Source: Aquilaria yunnanensis
Taxonomy: Eukaryota; Streptophyta; Magnoliopsida; Malvales; Thymelaeaceae
Direction: 5' to 3'
Length of the DNA stretch: 64,000 bases
Assembly: GCA_039654915.1 (NCBI GenBank)
Contig: CM077599.1
Span: 64,718,501-64,782,500, forward strand
A model generated the notes under the pieces. It ran no database searches and had not been told where the DNA came from. It worked only from the letters and a program-made list of their open reading frames with translations. This document shows, in pieces, positions 46,297 through 58,500 of the stretch (positions within the stretch are counted from its first letter, which is position 1; each line of letters starts with the position of its first letter). A program made the translations under genes and the position numbers.

Positions 46297-46741
46297 GTGT
46301 GATGGAAACAAGTTAAGTCCAGCCTGAAGATCTCAAAATTGAAATTGGACTTATTAAAGATTAACTCATTCGGGAACTTAATTAAATAGGGCTCGAAGCT
46401 CTATTAGAAAAGGTTCAACCTTGTTTATGTGGTTTGATAGACTCAAGCTTGATTGAACGTTTGAACTTGATTCAAGTTCAATTTAAAGTTTGAACTCAAT
46501 TTGATGAATATAAATAATAGTTTTAGGGTTTAGGAATATTAAAAATAAAATTAATATTATTTCCAAATTTAAAAAATATTAGGCTAATTAGGTTTAAAAA
46601 AAAATTGAGTTGAGCAGTACTAAGATTAAAACTCAGCTCGATAAGAGTTTGTACTTAAAATGCAACTCGAAACTCAACTTAACAACCAAAAAATCAAATT
46701 CAAACTTGAACCGTGAAATAAAAGAGTGGAATCATTTTCCA
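46297..46741. mobile_element. hAT-like MITE, copy 2
   Basis: It aligns with copy 1 over most of its length; shared blocks include gctcgaagctctattagaaa versus a similar block near 43610, and agattNataagagtt in the centre-right. Ends are approximate. Confidence 0.55.
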
Positions 46742-47110
46742 ACTTTACCTGAAAATCCACTAAACTGGCATACATAACATTTAAGGAGAAATTGATGGAG
46801 GCAGAATTCGAATCTCTAACCTCCACCGGATATCCCAAAGCCTCAAACCAACTACTCTGATACCATGAGACAAAAGAAACCCTCACGTTTCCTGGATTTC
46901 AGATCCCAAGTTTTAGTTTGATCAATTCCCATTAATATAGTGAAGACCCTGTGTCATCATTTTGTTCATGATTCAAATCCTCAAATACTCTTTTTTTCTT
47001 TGTTTCTCTTTTCACGCGAAGTCTTTCATGATTCACAGGTGTCACCGATCTGCAAATGTTATTGTAAATCTGGACTAGAGACAAATGACATTTTGCTGTT
47101 GTGGGGGAAG
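46742..47110. other. spacer with a primer-binding-like motif
   Basis: On the - strand TGGTATCAGAGTAG (about 46850-46863) resembles an initiator-tRNA primer-binding site and is preceded by ...gtctca. A tRNA B-box-like ttcgaattc occurs further along. It may be a trace of an LTR element or a tRNA-derived repeat. Confidence 0.3.
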
Positions 47111-47122
47111 AGAAGGCAACAT

Positions 47123-47128
47123 TTATTA
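47123..47128 (-). terminator. candidate polyadenylation signal of the ARF10-like gene
   Basis: AATAAA on the - strand, about 255 bases after the stop codon, in a T-rich setting. It gives a 3' UTR of plausible length. Confidence 0.5.
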
Positions 47129-47381
47129 TAAAGAAGTAAAATGCTTAAGCATTAAAGTGTGATTAGAGTTGGACTTGCATTTGCAAAAACAGAACAGGCC
47201 ACCATGCCCTGCGTGACATAACATTACAGAATAACCTTAAGAAACCTAATCCAGTGTCATCTGGGTACAAGAGATCCTTGGGGTAGAAGTTACCATCAAA
47301 CAAACGATTTCAAAGTCTGTGAACTGAGTAATAAATCCTTCAATTCTCAGCACAGTAGAGTTTCATGATCTACGCTTGTAA

Positions 47382-50232
47382 TTACGCGAATATACTCAAG
47401 GGACCGGTTTTGTTCGGTCCATGCAGCCTAGTTTCTGCTGTGCTCCGAATCCCTGCAAGCCATGACCTGCAAGAAAGGATTTAGTTTGATGAGAAATGAA
47501 CATCAAGCAGCTGCACTATGAAGGCTTCTAGATAGAGTGATCTCAGATTCAACTTGAATTTTTGCTTGATTAGTGAAAACAAGAGTGAAGGGAAGCAATG
47601 AGGTGACCTTGCCAGGTTCTTATTGCCAGCAAGCATCCTCCTAATCGTTAATCTTTTAGCTGATTTCATGAATTCACTGCAACAGAAATGATGGGTGAGA
47701 TTTTAGCAAATTTACCTAAAAAAGAATCCAAACTCCATGGGTTTTGAGTTTTGTACCTGAAGGGTTCGTCTCCAATTTGCTTTACAGCGCCGGTTCCATC
47801 TTGATACAGCACATTGCTCACCATGTCTGATCTTTCAATCCCAAACATGCATGCCAGTTTCCCATATAGAGCTTCATAAGAACCAACAATGGAGAGGTCA
47901 AGAGTTCGCCCAACATCCTCGGATTCCATGAATACCTTGCAGTGACCAATATCAAGAGCAGGTTCAGTTGTTCGACAACTCTGATGCCACAGAAAGCCAG
48001 GATTAGATTTCTTATCTGTCAAAGGTTGAGGCTCAAGTGCGAGCTCTGGACCATCGGAAGAGTCTTTTTCTTTGTCCAGGTTATTTTCTAAGGAACACTT
48101 TTGGGTTAGAGGTTTTGAAACCACTTCACCAGAGCAGCTTCTAGAGATCTGCTGCTCAGTAAGTATTGGCTGACCAAAGAGTAAAAACTGGTGCCTTTTC
48201 ACGGTATCAGGTTTCTCCTTGTGGTTAGAAACGCCAATTGATAGCAAACATGATAGGTTCTCACTGCTGTTTGTCTGGCTCTTTGTGACACTGTCAGAAG
48301 TTCTAGAATGTGGACTGAACTTCTGGAGACTGGACAGTAGCATCCCAGATTGTAGTTTATTGCCAAGATGGAGATCTGATAAAGATTTTCCAAATTGAGC
48401 ATGCCTGGCTCCCTGTATGCCTGCAGGAGCATTTTCAGATAAGCAACGCAAAGGGCTGCTGGGCCCAAAAGGGTTGCTGCTGGTAAATGATGGCATTGAA
48501 AATTGGCCATCAGGGGGAAAGTCCAAGTTTTGCGGCAGCCGCAACCTCTTTCTCGGTGGTGAGAAAGGTGAGAGGTGGATAACTGGCATGTTAGAAACCA
48601 ATTCAACCAACCATGGGCTGACCTGCTTAACATTTTGCAGCAAATCAGGTTCATCCCAAGCCACCTGCATCAATTGTTACTTCCAAAGGTGAGAAAGGCA
48701 AAGTAAAAACCAGTCTTTTAGAACCTAGAAGTCATCACTTCAACAAATTTCCTACAAATCCAGTACATTATAGAACTGAAACTAGCTACGAGGCATCATA
48801 CTTAGCCAAGAATTTTGATCGCGTTTCAGGAACTCAAGGAGGACATGTATGCTACAGCAATCTACAGATTGCTATGCTGACCATAAATGCTATATCATTG
48901 CACCAGAATTAACCAGCTAAAACGTTTTCAACACGAAGCAATGGCCTAGAATTTACCAAGTATTGCAGAACAGAACAAAGTGGTCTGCCAAGCTTAGGAT
49001 GTCTAGGAAGTAGGAAGTTCAGAGAACATTCATCATCCAAAACCTGCTTGAAATAATCAACGTATATAGAGAAGGAGACTCTGAAACTTATGATTCTAGC
49101 AAGAAGTGTCAGAGCATTAAAAAACAGTTTATGTCACTGTAATCTTCACCTCAGAACCCGAAAGTTAAGCAGAACATTCCTCACACGAATCATCCAGCAG
49201 TAAAGACCACATAAGAAACAGGGTGGAATCTGAAACACGAACCTGTAAAATCCTCCACGGCGAATTAGGCCATCGAATTGGATCAGCAACTTGAACAGAA
49301 GAAACAGTCCCCATGAACCAGCTAATCCTGGAAGAGTCCTCCGTCTCAAATGGCATCTTGAACCTTATCCCAGCACACCAATGAATTCTCATGGCGACTC
49401 TCACGGCAGCCGCCTTGATGCAGAACTCTGGTGTGCTGGCTCTAGGGTAGTAAACCACCTCAAACGGCCGCGCGTTGGCAGCACGCGCCACTGCTTCCAA
49501 GACCTCCTCGGGCGTGACCCTCCCACCCCTCACCCTCAAATTCCCGTTCGAGCCCAGAGGTCCCAAACCCCATTTCTCAGTTTCCATTCCGCGCTTGGCT
49601 CGCCGGATTCCGACACAAAGGTCGCCGCTTTCCGCTCTCAGAAACACGATCGAATCTCCGGCGACGAGTTTCTTCTGGTTCACGAACGTGCTCCAGCCGG
49701 TAGTTAACAAGTGCCGGCGAGGCGTACCTCTGTAGATATGCCGGAACTTCCAAACCTCACCATGGACGTCCTTAGCAACCACCGTCTGGACAGGCGGATC
49801 CGCCGTGTAATCCAGCCGCGGAAAAATAGTCTCGGCGCAATACCTTGGAACAGAGAACCCTCCACCATTGTTGGCGTCGGACTGGGTCAGCGTCTTCGCA
49901 AAAGACGAGGGCTTTTCGGCTCCACTATCGGACCCATTAGTTAGAAGGGCGCCCTCTTCAAGATCAACCTCTCTGTTTGGCAAAGGAACAAGAGTGAGCT
50001 TGGCGTGGACTTCGTCAGTCCCAGAATCAGCACAGAACTTGACGGCGGCTACTCGGCAGAGGATTAACGGCGGAATTTGTGGGGAGGCCGAGAAATCAAC
50101 GGCGGCGAGACAGTGCTCAGCGTGGCCTTGAGGGAAGTAAAAGACCAGAGAGTTCAAAGGTGGAATTTGAACCATGGAGCCGGCACAGGCGTGCCATAGC
50201 TGTGGATCAACCAGCTTCTCTGATTCCTTCAT
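47382..50232 (-). CDS. ARF10: auxin response factor, ARF10/16 class (four coding exons, 683 aa)
   Basis: Exons by splice consensus: 50232-49243, 48664-47757, 47676-47608 and 47466-47382 (stop TAA). All introns are GT-AG, and the joins keep frame (330 codons; 302 codons plus AG; T...AG; G...). Residues 110-212 form the B3 DNA-binding domain (NNGGGFSVPRYCAE, RHIYRGTPRRHLLTTGW). Residues 252-335 form the auxin-response ancillary domain (ETEDSSRISWFMGTV, PIRWPNSPW). The middle region is Ser-rich and carries QFLLFGQPIL, a motif of repressor-class ARFs. Residues 572-650 form the PB1 interaction domain (HCKVFMESEDVGRTLDL, IGDEPFSEFMK). The C-terminus is KTGPLSIFA. Length and motifs match Arabidopsis ARF10 more closely than ARF16. 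It is a nuclear factor binding auxin-response elements, expected to repress. It carries a miR160 site and no disabling mutation was seen. Confidence 0.95.
48402..48422 (-). promoter_or_regulatory. miR160 target site in ARF10 exon 2
   Basis: The + strand here equals the conserved miR160 sequence (starting TGCCTGGCTCCCTGTATGCC) for 20 of 21 bases; just the final base differs. On the mRNA this is the cleavage site, coding A-G-I-Q-G-A-R-H (residues 411-418). The same position and peptide are conserved in ARF10/16/17 of plants. Confidence 0.95.
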
Positions 50233-50333
50233 CGTTGCTCAGATAAGAAGAAAACAGGGCCCAGATGGTAACAAAGGGTCCTTTCGGCCTGAAATTTGCA
50301 GGTTCTTTGGCACCGGTTCGGTTTAATTGTCAT
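50229..50333 (-). promoter_or_regulatory. uORF of 34 codons overlapping the ARF10 start (ATGA)
   Basis: ATG at 50333 and stop TGA at 50231-50229. The stop shares bases with the main ATG (50232-50230), an arrangement that can allow termination-reinitiation. It lies in the leader if transcription starts near the TATA box at 50561. The peptide begins MTIKPNRCQRTCKFQ. Confidence 0.6.
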
Positions 50334-50361
50334 GAACAGAGAGAGAGGAGGACCAGAACAT
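50323..50361 (-). promoter_or_regulatory. uORF of 12 codons
   Basis: ATG 50361, stop TAA at 50325-50323, encoding MFWSSSLSVHDN. In the predicted ARF10 leader. Confidence 0.5.
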
Positions 50362-50371
50362 TGATCGGCGA

Positions 50372-50410
50372 TCAGAGATTCACGTACGGCGATGGCAGAG
50401 CAAATCTCAT
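50372..50410 (-). promoter_or_regulatory. uORF of 12 codons
   Basis: ATG 50410, stop TGA at 50374-50372, encoding MRFALPSPYVNL. First ATG of the predicted leader. Confidence 0.5.
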
Positions 50411-50560
50411 GAGATTCTCTTTTTATGGATACTTCACAATCACTAAGCTCCAACCCCGAAGAGCCGAACTTTAAGTAAGACGCCCTTTCCTCTCTCTAAC
50501 ACCTGATCTTTTGTTGTTTCTTTTTAACCCTTTTTAGTTCCTCAAATTGACTTTCTAGTC

Positions 50561-50569
50561 CCTTTTATA
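50561..50569 (-). promoter_or_regulatory. candidate TATA box of the ARF10-like gene
   Basis: TATAAAAGG on the - strand. A start about 30 bases downstream would give a leader of roughly 300 bases, with a CT-rich/GA-rich stretch following. Confidence 0.55.
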
Positions 50570-50833
50570 TTACATGAGGGCTGTTACACTAATGAAGATT
50601 AATTTATGTATATTTTGAATGGTTATTTTAGTTGGTAAATATTCAATAGCACAACAGTTGAAAATATTTCTGATTGAGTTTCATTCAATGTGCTAAAATT
50701 TTTTATGTTCGTACTCCTTTATTGATAAGCGATGTTTAAGTATTATGTGAGAAATGTTTTAATCTGTGATGATTGTGATTCAATGGATTCTATAGGTTGA
50801 TCAACAGTCCTTGTTAAATTATGATAATCACGG

Positions 50834-50852
50834 ACCATCGCCTTCGATGGTC
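50834..50852. other. short perfect palindrome
   Basis: The stem GACCATCG...CGATGGTC flanks a 3-4 base centre, just left of the foldback MITE. Function unknown. Confidence 0.5.
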
Positions 50853-50854
50853 TT

Positions 50855-51218
50855 AATCTTATAAGTTAACATCCAATTTGTTTTAACTTAAGTTAACTTC
50901 ATCTAAAATAGTTTTAAATTTTTTTCACCTAGAACCGATTTTATTTGAAAGCTAATATTATATAGGTGTAATAATCCATTTAAAACAAAATTTTTATCAT
51001 GTTATTAAATTTCTATGAAATTTTCTTTTTTAATGTTTAAAAAAAATTATAAAAAATTAATAGTATTATAAAAATTTTACAATCAATGGATTATTTCACC
51101 TAAATAATATTAACTTTCAAATAAAATTAGTTTCAAGTAAAAAAGATGTAAACATACAAATAAATTATTTTGAATTAAGTTAGTTTAAGTTAAAACGAAT
51201 TGAGTGTAAGATTTTATC
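50855..51218. mobile_element. foldback MITE upstream of ARF10
   Basis: Arms of about 150-175 bp are inverted copies: for example tgttttaactta (50880s) against its complement near 51190, and tttatttgaaagctaatatt (50938-50957) against its complement near 51105-51125. About 360 bp, non-coding, about 290 bases upstream of the candidate TATA box. Confidence 0.75.
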
Positions 51219-52529
51219 TAATGATTAATGCTTGTGGTTATTTCTAAAATATTAAAGTCTCCAGGTTCAATTTCCTACCAACTTTTACCCTCAGGGAAAA
51301 AATGTAATTGTGATTAATTTTCATTTCCTAGTTCATAAAGAAATTAATGTACAATCATTTTTTGGAAGACTTTCAATAAATGGTGCTGGGTTCCATAATC
51401 AATAGTATGAGGTAAAATTTCTAGTCTTCATAAATTATGTTTGCACCACATAAGGTATTGAATTTGAAGTCTCAAAATAAATAAATTTACGTCAATGTAG
51501 GAGTCTATAAAACAAACCCATAGTGTAATCAAGGACGAAGCTACTTGTTCAAGTTCTATAAATGCTTGTTTTACGGTCGTTGCAAGTTTCTACATAAAAA
51601 GATGAAGCAAACTCAGAATAAATAATAGAGTTCAAATTAGTTCAAGCGTTCTGTTAGGTCATGTATTTTATTATAGTTTTTTATTTAATGGGTTCTTGCA
51701 AAGGCATTATAAATAACATAATTTGAGTATATTTTTCTCTCTAAAATTTAGTGTTCTAATTTATTATAAATGCCGTATGTCTAAAGATGTTTCATTAAAA
51801 AATGAAAAGGATTAAAAAATTCCAAAACGTCGTTTAAGCTACAATTTTAATTAATTATATTCATGCCTTTTCCAGGTTCGTAAATCTCTAAATATATATA
51901 ACTCCTTATTTTTTTCAATAACAATGGAGAAAAACATTGTTTTGTATTTTTAAATAGAATAAAAACTAAAAAATTTAAAATTTACTAAAGAACAGATACA
52001 TTATAGTTTATTTTAAAATTTCAAAAATTAATTTCTAATTGTCTGGAAAAAAATGTGATAAAAAATGTTTCCAAACCTGAGAGGTAAACAAGTACTTAGT
52101 ATAAAACCTAAGGGGGAATAGTACAAATTCCCACTACTGGCAGTGCACATATACTTTTCTGTTTTTATCTTTTGTTTTATTTTAATGTAACATTTATGAT
52201 TATATTAAGATGATGATAATGATGATAAATCATACAAGTTATTAAAAAAGATAAAAATTGGTCGGACTAAGATGGATTATACCTTGTCTACCAGTCCCAC
52301 ATGTGACGTATGAAAGAAACAATTCTGTTTTTCCTTAAATAATAATTTTTCCAATAACATTAAAACAGTTTGTTTTGTTTTCTAAAAAAAATCCTGGAGA
52401 CTCAGAGGATTAAAAGGCCACTAATCTAATTTCTCGTCAACTTCAAAATATCGCGAAAATATCAACGTCGTTTTCGTTTTTTACGAGAGTTTTATTTTTG
52501 TGATTAACTGCTGTTAATCATAATAATAC
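51219..52529. other. intergenic AT-rich DNA
   Basis: No gene is supported. A SINE-like phrase (gtggtta ... ccaggttcaatttcc) at about 51234-51274 recalls tRNA A/B boxes but lacks a clear tail. Confidence 0.35.
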
Positions 52530-55500
52530 TAAGGCTAAAGTACACCTGCTGTAGCCCCCAAAACCCATCTGACCAGCAGCTTACCCCTATAAACTTCAAG
52601 TTGGAGCAACTCAGCCCTAAACTTGGTTAAGTGGTTAGTCAACCTCTTTGACCCACATGTGCCTTCACATGATCATGATTCTTTGACGTTGTTCACCCTA
52701 TTCTTTTCGCACCCACAAGACGCACCAGACAATAGCGTGAAACATAGAACTCAATTTCATAAACCATTATGGAATTCAAATATCTCATACTAGATTTAAA
52801 GCTCATGAACATGAAGTTAGTAAATGACTTAATACCATATCTGAGCTTGATTTCATGGAATTCTCCTAGTGAAGAACCTTTCTCATATATCCATCCCTGA
52901 AATTGATGATTTGATGCCCAAAGAAATTCATAAGCCCACTTCTTAATAAAATGGTGGATCCAACTTCTCTATGTGGATGGTCATGAACATGAAAATTCAC
53001 TTATTCCCGCAAACATGCCTACAACCCCATTAGTTGCTAGTAGGCTGAATTTTAAAATTGTTGTGGGTTTTTGCACTTGGTTTAGGGTTGTTTATTACAC
53101 CTATGTTACTTCTGGGGCTTGTTCTCAAAGGCATTAAACAGGTAATGGGCCTCAATTGGGCTAAAGGAGGTGTATTTGAAGTTATTTTGGTTTAGTGTAG
53201 CTTATGTGTAGTAAGTTTGGTGTTATTCTTGGCTAAGTTGGGCGTTAGGCTAGCTTAAATAGCTTTCAGGTTCAACAGAGCTAGGTTGTCCAAGTGTATA
53301 ATTGGTTGTGGGTTACAATTTTAGGTTCAAATTTGTAACTAATAAAAGATTTAAGGACTCAAATTTATAGGCAAAACTGCATAAGTGCAAACCCTAGGGA
53401 CTATGTTGATACAACCAACATGAATCAGTGGCTTAGTTAGGAATTATACCCTACTCACCACTCTTGAAGAAAGATGGAGCTTATACAAGGTGGGAGATGT
53501 AATTTGGCCAATGCTTGCATGTTCATCATCTCCATCGAGCTTTCTTGGTTTGAAACAGAAGCTAAATGGGCAAGGGAATTCTGAAGGGTAATTTGAATTT
53601 GAGATGATTAAGGTTTCTGGAGACATGCTCATGAAGGACCACTGTTTTAGGGCAAGGAAAGTGTTGTCTAAGTCACTGTTTGGAAGAAATTTGTGATTGC
53701 CTCTGAGTATTTGGTATGAGATCTTCTACCTTGCTTCTTTAATCACTAAATAATTAGCCAGTGCTCTAGAAATCAATTTTTTACTTGATCTAGAAGTAAG
53801 GGGAGTTAGTGTGATTGGTTCAAAACCATAAAATAATAGCTTCATTAAGGGCTATTGTTGGGAAATCGTGGATTTTCATGTTCCATCTTATTAGCTAGTT
53901 TCTGTCGTGTAACAAGTAACTAAGGAACCAAATAGGATGGGCACTGTAGCGTGTTGGTTCTTAGAGCTCGTAGATTGATTGTTCTACTACTTGTTTTTGA
54001 ATTTGTTTGCTTGTACGATGTTGCTGAGTCAGTCTATCTAGAGTTGTGTCTTAGTGTCAATTTATGTATGTTATGTTACTGACCTGGTTGAATTTTTCAA
54101 GAATCATCTAAATCATTAACCCTTACTAAGTTTTATGAACTCAGTTTTTTATTTACTTGTTTCTGGGGAAAGGGTTGAGTGATAGTACTTAATTTGCTAA
54201 TTTTCCTTTTGTTAGCACGTATAATTTATAAACTTCTTAGTTCATTTGTGTATCCTAACTTGTGAGTATAATTCCAAGGATTTTTTTTGAAAAATGTGCA
54301 GCGTTTAGTGACCTGCTAGGCTACTGTTGTGACAGCCCTCGGAGCTATAAGTCTAATCAACCAGGTAATTAGTTAATTTAATAAATTATACTTTAGATAA
54401 TTTATTTGCAAGCTAAGTCTTGGTAATTTAGGGTCCGGTAGTTAAAAATGAATAAAATTGATCATTTAAGCAAGTCGGGCCAAGAGGGGTATTTTGGTCA
54501 TTTCACATAATGACCCATTTTTATTGCACGGTTGAATAGAGTATGAGAAAATATTAAATTTGAGGTACCACGGTTTTTCGTGATTCCCACTCTATCATCG
54601 TGAATTTGTGAATTGACTAGATTGTCTATAAGTGGTTTATGTATAATCCTGAGAAAAATAGGGATAAAATTGAATATAACTAAAAGGCTGAGACTGGCCG
54701 TGTAATTAATTCTGTGAAGGAATGAGGTGCGAAAAAATGCTGGGTTTGGTCCTAATATTTCTATCCAGTTACATAGAATGCCCCAATGTACTACTGAGTA
54801 CAAAGAAGGGACCAGATGCGTGACATATGCACCTTAAACCATTTAAGTTGACTTGGTCCATTCTTTCACCCAGCCATCTTCCACCTTCGTCTCTAGATCA
54901 CCAAAACCTCTCTTTCTCTCCAAACACCATAGCTAACACAAAATCCAAGCTTAATCCATCAAATTCAAGCACAAATAATCAAGATTTTGAAGGAAAATCA
55001 AGTTTTGTGCTATCCTAAGCTAGGATTTCTTGCTTCTTGTCCGAGTAAGTTTGGTTCTATTATTTCCCCTTTTTTTGTGCTACAGTTTAGCTCTGTAAAT
55101 TCTAGAAATTAATGTTAGACTTGGTTGTTAAGAGAAGTCAAAAGTGCTCAACATGTTTGAATGTGTTCATGAGCTCATCCATGGTTAGTTTTGTTTCTAT
55201 GGTGTAGTTTTCATCATCTTTGGATTTCTGGCTCTGCTCATGCTATTTTTATGGCAGAAATCATGGATGGAATAATTGTTTGATGTGTTTCCTAGCTGTA
55301 ATATGTGAATTGAGATGCAAATGAGCTAAAAACCCAAGAGAACTAAGGCTGGAATTATGGTGTAGGCGAAACCATGAGTGTTGAGCTAAGTATGGTTTAA
55401 TTCTTTTACAGCTAGCCATAATTTCTTGTTCCAGGGCTTTTAATAGCTCACCAAGGATATTATCTTGCTTATGAATTAGTATTTGAAGGCTAAGAAGCAA

Positions 55501-58500
55501 GGGAACATTTATTTGGAAGTGAATTACCAATGAATGCCATGAATGTGCATTAGTGAAGTTTTGTGGCTGCTGAAATTGTAGTTACTTCCAAGAATAAACT
55601 GTATTATTACAATAATTTTGGTGGCTTTTAGTGGTGATAATCTTGCTTATACATTAGTATACAAGGCATAAAAAATAAGAGAGCAAGATTTGGGCTGTAT
55701 TTATGTTACTAAAAGTGTAAAGAACTAGAAGATAGGCAAATCGGAGACAGAAAATTCTGGACAGTTGGTGGTTGTTTCAGGGGCTGTTTTCAAGTGTTAA
55801 AATTGATAAATTGTGCTTAAAATGATCAATATAGGTGCTGGGAATAAGCTACTAAAAGAGGACCTAAGTTTGGGTTGAAACCAAGACAAAAAGGCTAAGT
55901 ACTTGAAGCTTGCAAACTAAGTTATCTAAGGTAAGGGTTATTTAATTTGTATGCTTATGTGTTAAATAAATTTGGCTATGATACTTGTATATCAAGTGGC
56001 CGAATTATTGATAAATTTAACAAGCATATGATTTGAGTACTGATGACTATTGAGAAGCTTATACGATTGGGTTTGGTAAGAAGCTAAACTATGAAGTGCA
56101 TATGATGTGTGTAAGTGCATATTTGTAAACTTGTATCTATAGGCAAAATGGACCTTAATATGGTCTAATTTACAGTGAGTATGACGGGTTAGGGACCTAC
56201 GATACCTAAGGTCACAATGATGGGCTAAGACCTGGATGGACCTAAGAGGGGAAGGTGTCTTTAACCACTCACGAAACCTAATAAAGGTAGCACTAACACA
56301 TGCACTAAATAAGCAAATAGTTCACTTCTGTACATAAAATAAGGGATATTAGCAAATACTAGGAAGCTTTCAAAGCAGTATTTGCATGGACAAGTTGGAC
56401 TTGTCAATTATAGGACAAATGGGTAAAGGAATTGTAGGAACTAGCTATTCCCATAATTATTGGCCAATAATACGAATTCCTAGCACTACGATTTGAGCTT
56501 AAGTGTTCTAAGCATATATCGACATCCTTGTAGATATTATGCATGGTCCTATATAATTATTTTTCATGCTGGTTACAACCTTTACTGGGAACCTCTGGTT
56601 CTCACACCCCTTACATGTTTTATGTACAAATACTAGTACATCTGGGGCTAACAACCAATAAAAGGAAAGGTTGTTAGTATTTCGAGACCAGGTGTACATA
56701 AGTTAATTACTATTGTATATTTTTGTTATGTTTCTTTCTTGTAGGTTCCTAATTATTCAGAATACTAATTTATTGGTCTTTGTTGTACAGAGGCAAGCAG
56801 TAGGGGATACCTGAACACTGTAGTGATCCTTTTTGGCAGTGTAACCCAGGTGGGATTGGATCCCAAGATTTTCAGTGTGTAGCATATGTATAACACTTTT
56901 GTGTATGATCTATATATGTGTGTGGAAGTTATGCCTCTGGTAAATGCTATGAAACTAGTGGTTGTGTTCCCTAGTAGCTTGTATGGATTCACAATGCATA
57001 ATAGTATATTTTATATAAATGCATGTTTGAAGTGTTGGCCAGTTGCATTGATTATATATTATTTTTATGGTCATTGACCTACAGCCATAGTAAGACACAG
57101 TATAAAATAGTATTGCGTCAAGGATTTAATCAATTAGCAGGTCCACTAAGAATAAATTTACATAGGCCTAACACTGAATAAGTGTAAGGTTCCTGGGGTC
57201 CTATATGACTAAGATAGGATTAAGATTCAAGGCCTGTGACAACTGTATGAGAGCATGACTAGGAGTATCTACATAATAGTCTATTGAATGCCTAGCTCTA
57301 GCTTCTTGTCATTGTAGTTGTAACTAAAAGGCATGTAGTTTAAGATAGTGTAGTAGTGTATACTTTGCCACCTAATTGTATTAAAACCTATTAGCCATGT
57401 TTCTAATCCATTGAAATTATGCTAGTTCTCTGTTTGACTCAATGTTGACTTGTGTTAATTCCTTGGTTTAAAAGCATGAGCCTCATCCAATTTTGTCATA
57501 TGGAGAACCTGAAACTTGTATGAAGTTTTACTACTAATAACCATAAACTTTTTAAAGTGTTTGACTTACTTTTGTTTGCCGTCTTTCTGTTCAATTACCA
57601 AGTTAACCAATTGTTGACTCCTTTATCTACAAGCTTTCTTAAGCAAGGTAATGGCTATTAAGCAATCTTTAGTGAGGTTTAATTGATAATAAGATTGTTC
57701 TGCCTATCTCTAGGCTAATGTTTTAGTTTAGTATCTAATTCAGGAAAACTGCCTATAAATAGTTACTTTTAAATTGTTGAAGTTTGACTATGTGTTTGAC
57801 TTTGAGTTCAATTGAGGTTTAGTCTTATAAATTTTCATAGTTTTGCCTTATTTGGGATTCCAAGTGGTAAATTAACTATTAAAGTAGTTTTAGTATATTA
57901 AGGTGACAAATTAATTAACTGTTCTACTAGTACAAAACCCTTTTGTATAGCCTAGTCCTAAGTAGGCTATAGATGGTGGTTTGTTGAATAGAGTGGAGTT
58001 TGGCCACACATGTTACTTTTGTGTTTACCTTGTTTAAGATTAGCAGCATGTAGGGCTGTGGCACTATTTTTCTTTTAGCTGCCTAAAATTGATGGAGCAA
58101 CTAATACTTTGGGCGATGATTATGGACTTGGAGGTGGTCTTCATGGGCAATTTTAGAGCTCAAAGTTGTTATGCACCTTCATCAATTACAGATCATAAGT
58201 GTTGTAGCCAAGAAAATTGGTCATGGTGGCATTTGTGCTAGATTTTTTTAATGCCAAATGGGTCATACGGTAGATACCCTTGCTTCTATGCTCAACTAGT
58301 GTTGTGGTAGAAAGACATTTCACCAGGGAAATCAAAGAGATTAACCATGATCTATTGCTTCTTCAAAGGATCCATGGCCAGGTTTAGAAGGTGCATAAAT
58401 GCTTGAAAGGGAAAGATTCTCAAGGATGGCCATAGGCATTAAGGGGGCCATCATTGGAATTCATGTAGAAAAGGTGGTCCTAATTCTTGCACCAAATTTC

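Noticed and set aside
46800..46900. Possible tRNA gene with a B-box-like sequence
   Set aside because: No cloverleaf or acceptor stem could be drawn; more likely an LTR-associated or SINE-type remnant.
49291..50131. Several long + strand frames (up to 138 codons)
   Set aside because: Shadows of ARF10 exon 1 on the opposite strand, open because of its higher GC content.
50334..50453. Upstream extension of the ARF10 leader frame to 74 codons
   Set aside because: It begins with TTG, not ATG; only the 34-codon part from 50333 is kept as a uORF.
51190..51330. Possible SINE
   Set aside because: A and B box resemblance only; no clear tail or target duplication.
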